From Sphingomonas alpina (GTDB lineage: Bacteria; Pseudomonadota; Alphaproteobacteria; Sphingomonadales; Sphingomonadaceae), in the NCBI RefSeq assembly GCF_014490665.1, contig NZ_CP061038.1, positions 4,982,501 through 5,046,500 of the forward strand: a stretch of DNA of 64,000 nucleotides, given 5' to 3'. The notes under the pieces are model-generated. The model was not told the DNA's origin. It made no database searches and worked only from the letters and a program-made list of their open reading frames with translations. Of the stretch, positions 62,787 to 64,000 are shown in pieces. A program made the position numbers and the translations under genes. Numbering within the stretch: position 1 is the stretch's first letter; every line of letters begins with the position of its first letter.

Positions 62787-64000
62787 TGCGCCGCCTGCGC
62801 TTCCGCAAGTTGATGCTCGTCTCGGTCCTGCTTGCCGCGCCGGTGGGCGCGCAATCGGCGCCGATCCACGATCTGGTCTATCTCGGCGTCCGGGCGATCG
62901 ACCCGGAAACCGGCCTCGACGCGGTCCGCAACATCGCGGTCGATGGCGACAAGATCGTCGCGGTCACCGAGGCGCCGCTCCAGGGACGCCGCATGATCGA
63001 CGCGCGCGGCTTGATCGCCGCACCGGGCTTTATCGACCTGCATTCCCACGCCACCAATTTCGAGACCGCGACCTATGAAGCGAAGGACGGCGTCACCACC
63101 CGGCTCGAGCTCGAGATCGGTGTCTATCCGGTCAAGCCCTGGTATGCGGCGCAGCAGGGTAAAGCGCTGATCAATTATGGTGCCAGTGTCGGGCATAATG
63201 CCGCGCGCTATTTCCTGCAGAAAGGCGGCGACGCGGCAGCGCTGAAGGCGGCGCAGAATCCGGACGCGATCTTCAGCGCAGCGGAGATCAACCAGCCAAT
63301 CCCTGATGACGCCTATGCCAGACTGCCATCGCTGATCGAGGCGGGGCTGCGCGACGGCGCCGTCGGCATCGGCAGCGGCACGCAATATGCGCCGGGCATC
63401 ACGCACAAGGAAATGCTCGACGTCACCCGCGTCGCCGGGAAGATGCGCACCTGCGTCTTCACCCATGTCCGCTATGGCAGCCTTGTCGAACCGGACAGCA
63501 CGTTGGAATCGGTCCAGGAAAGCATCGCCAACGCGGCGATCACCACTGCCTGTGTCCATATCGTCCATATCAACAGTATGGCGATGTCGGACGCGCCGCT
63601 GATGGTGCAACTGATGCGCGGCGCGCGCGACCGCGGGATCGATGTCTCGACTGAGGCCTATCCCTGGGATGGTTCGGTCGATGCGATCCGCAGCGTGATC
63701 TTCGATCCCGGATGGGAGAAACGCTGGGGTGTGAGCGTCGGCGACCTCCAGTCGCGCAGCACCGGCAAGCGCCTGACTCAGGCGGAATTCGACGCGCTGC
63801 GCTCCGGCACCGGCGACGATGGCGTGATCATGCACATGAACACAGAGGCGACGCTCACCGCACTATTGCGCGATCCGCTGGTGTTGGTGGCGAGCGATGC
63901 CGGCAATATCGAAGGGCCGAACAGCCATCCCCGCTCGGCTGGCACCTTCGCACGGGTGCTCGGCCATTATGTCCGCGAGACGCAGGTGTTGAGCTGGAGC
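62786..64000 (+). CDS. Exported N-acyl-D-amino-acid deacylase family protein (truncated by window edge)
   Basis: The ATG at 62786 overlaps the receptor stop by one base. A signal peptide (MLVSVLLAAPVGAQSAP) indicates periplasmic location. The amidohydrolase barrel begins APGFIDLHSHATN (HxH), then LELEIGV, FTHVRYGS (His), CVHIVHINSM (His) and LVASDAGNIEGP (Asp), the D-aminoacylase/N-acyl-D-glutamate deacylase arrangement. About 405 residues are visible; the C-terminus is outside the window. It likely releases D-amino acids from N-acyl forms brought in by the adjacent receptor, feeding dgcN/dgcA. Confidence 0.82.
   Translation, partial: MRRLRFRKLMLVSVLLAAPVGAQSAPIHDLVYLGVRAIDPETGLDAVRNIAVDGDKIVAVTEAPLQGRRMIDARGLIAAPGFIDLHSHATNFETATYEAKDGVTTRLELEIGVYPVKPWYAAQQGKALINYGASVGHNAARYFLQKGGDAAALKAAQNPDAIFSAAEINQPIPDDAYARLPSLIEAGLRDGAVGIGSGTQYAPGITHKEMLDVTRVAGKMRTCVFTHVRYGSLVEPDSTLESVQESIANAAITTACVHIVHINSMAMSDAPLMVQLMRGARDRGIDVSTEAYPWDGSVDAIRSVIFDPGWEKRWGVSVGDLQSRSTGKRLTQAEFDALRSGTGDDGVIMHMNTEATLTALLRDPLVLVASDAGNIEGPNSHPRSAGTFARVLGHYVRETQVLSWS

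Overview
The window is GC-rich chromosomal DNA, most likely from a sphingomonad (Alphaproteobacteria, Sphingomonadales). This rests on the large TonB-dependent receptors of the Xanthomonas/Caulobacter type, Tat-exported hydrolases, and a type VI secretion system (T6SS) organised like those of other alphaproteobacteria. No rRNA, tRNA, CRISPR array, transposase or integrase was recognised.

Region 1 (1-7212) is a small carbohydrate or glycoside utilisation locus: a Tat-exported glycoside-hydrolase-like protein (cut by the window edge), an exported amidohydrolase, a DeoR/AgaR-type repressor, a TonB-dependent receptor and a second Tat-exported TIM-barrel hydrolase. TTTCGTTTC-type repeats lie in both promoter regions and are likely operators of the DeoR protein.

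Region 2 (about 7.9-52.4 kb) is a T6SS island in four blocks. Block A (minus, 7.9-13.6 kb): a lipoprotein, an M15 peptidoglycan peptidase, TagH (FHA), a DUF6931-like protein and VgrG. Block B (plus, 13.8-27.7 kb): an OmpA-like protein, TssA, TssB, TssC, Hcp, TagJ, TssE, TssF, TssG, ClpV, then an Eag-like chaperone, a prePAAR effector and a SUKH-like immunity protein. Block C (plus, 28.0-41.5 kb) is not T6SS: a two-partner secretion transporter (TpsB), a giant exoprotein (TpsA), a CHAT-protease lipoprotein and a CPBP membrane protease. Block D (minus, 41.5-50.8 kb): TssK, TssL, TssM, TagF, PppA, PpkA. An M23 peptidase (plus) closes the island. Two diverged copies of a roughly 200-230 bp non-coding element lie in the same orientation at the two ends of the island (about 7429-7632 and 52419-52646). 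No TssJ was found. A shared TVFxP motif in PpkA (twice) and TssL suggests phospho-threonine docking of the TagH FHA domain.

Region 3 (52.7-64 kb) starts with a PaiB-like flavoprotein and an AraC regulator, followed by what looks like a D-amino-acid / N-acyl-D-glutamate catabolic module: DgcN, DgcA, an amidase, a YkvI-type permease, an RpiR regulator with matching dyad operators, a TonB-dependent receptor and a periplasmic N-acyl-D-amino-acid deacylase (cut by the window edge).

Three genes (tpsA, the CPBP protease, tssL) are frameshifted as printed. Each is restored by one extra G or C in a G/C homopolymer of 5-6 bases, so a systematic homopolymer undercall in the assembly is the first explanation to exclude before invoking phase variation or frameshifting.
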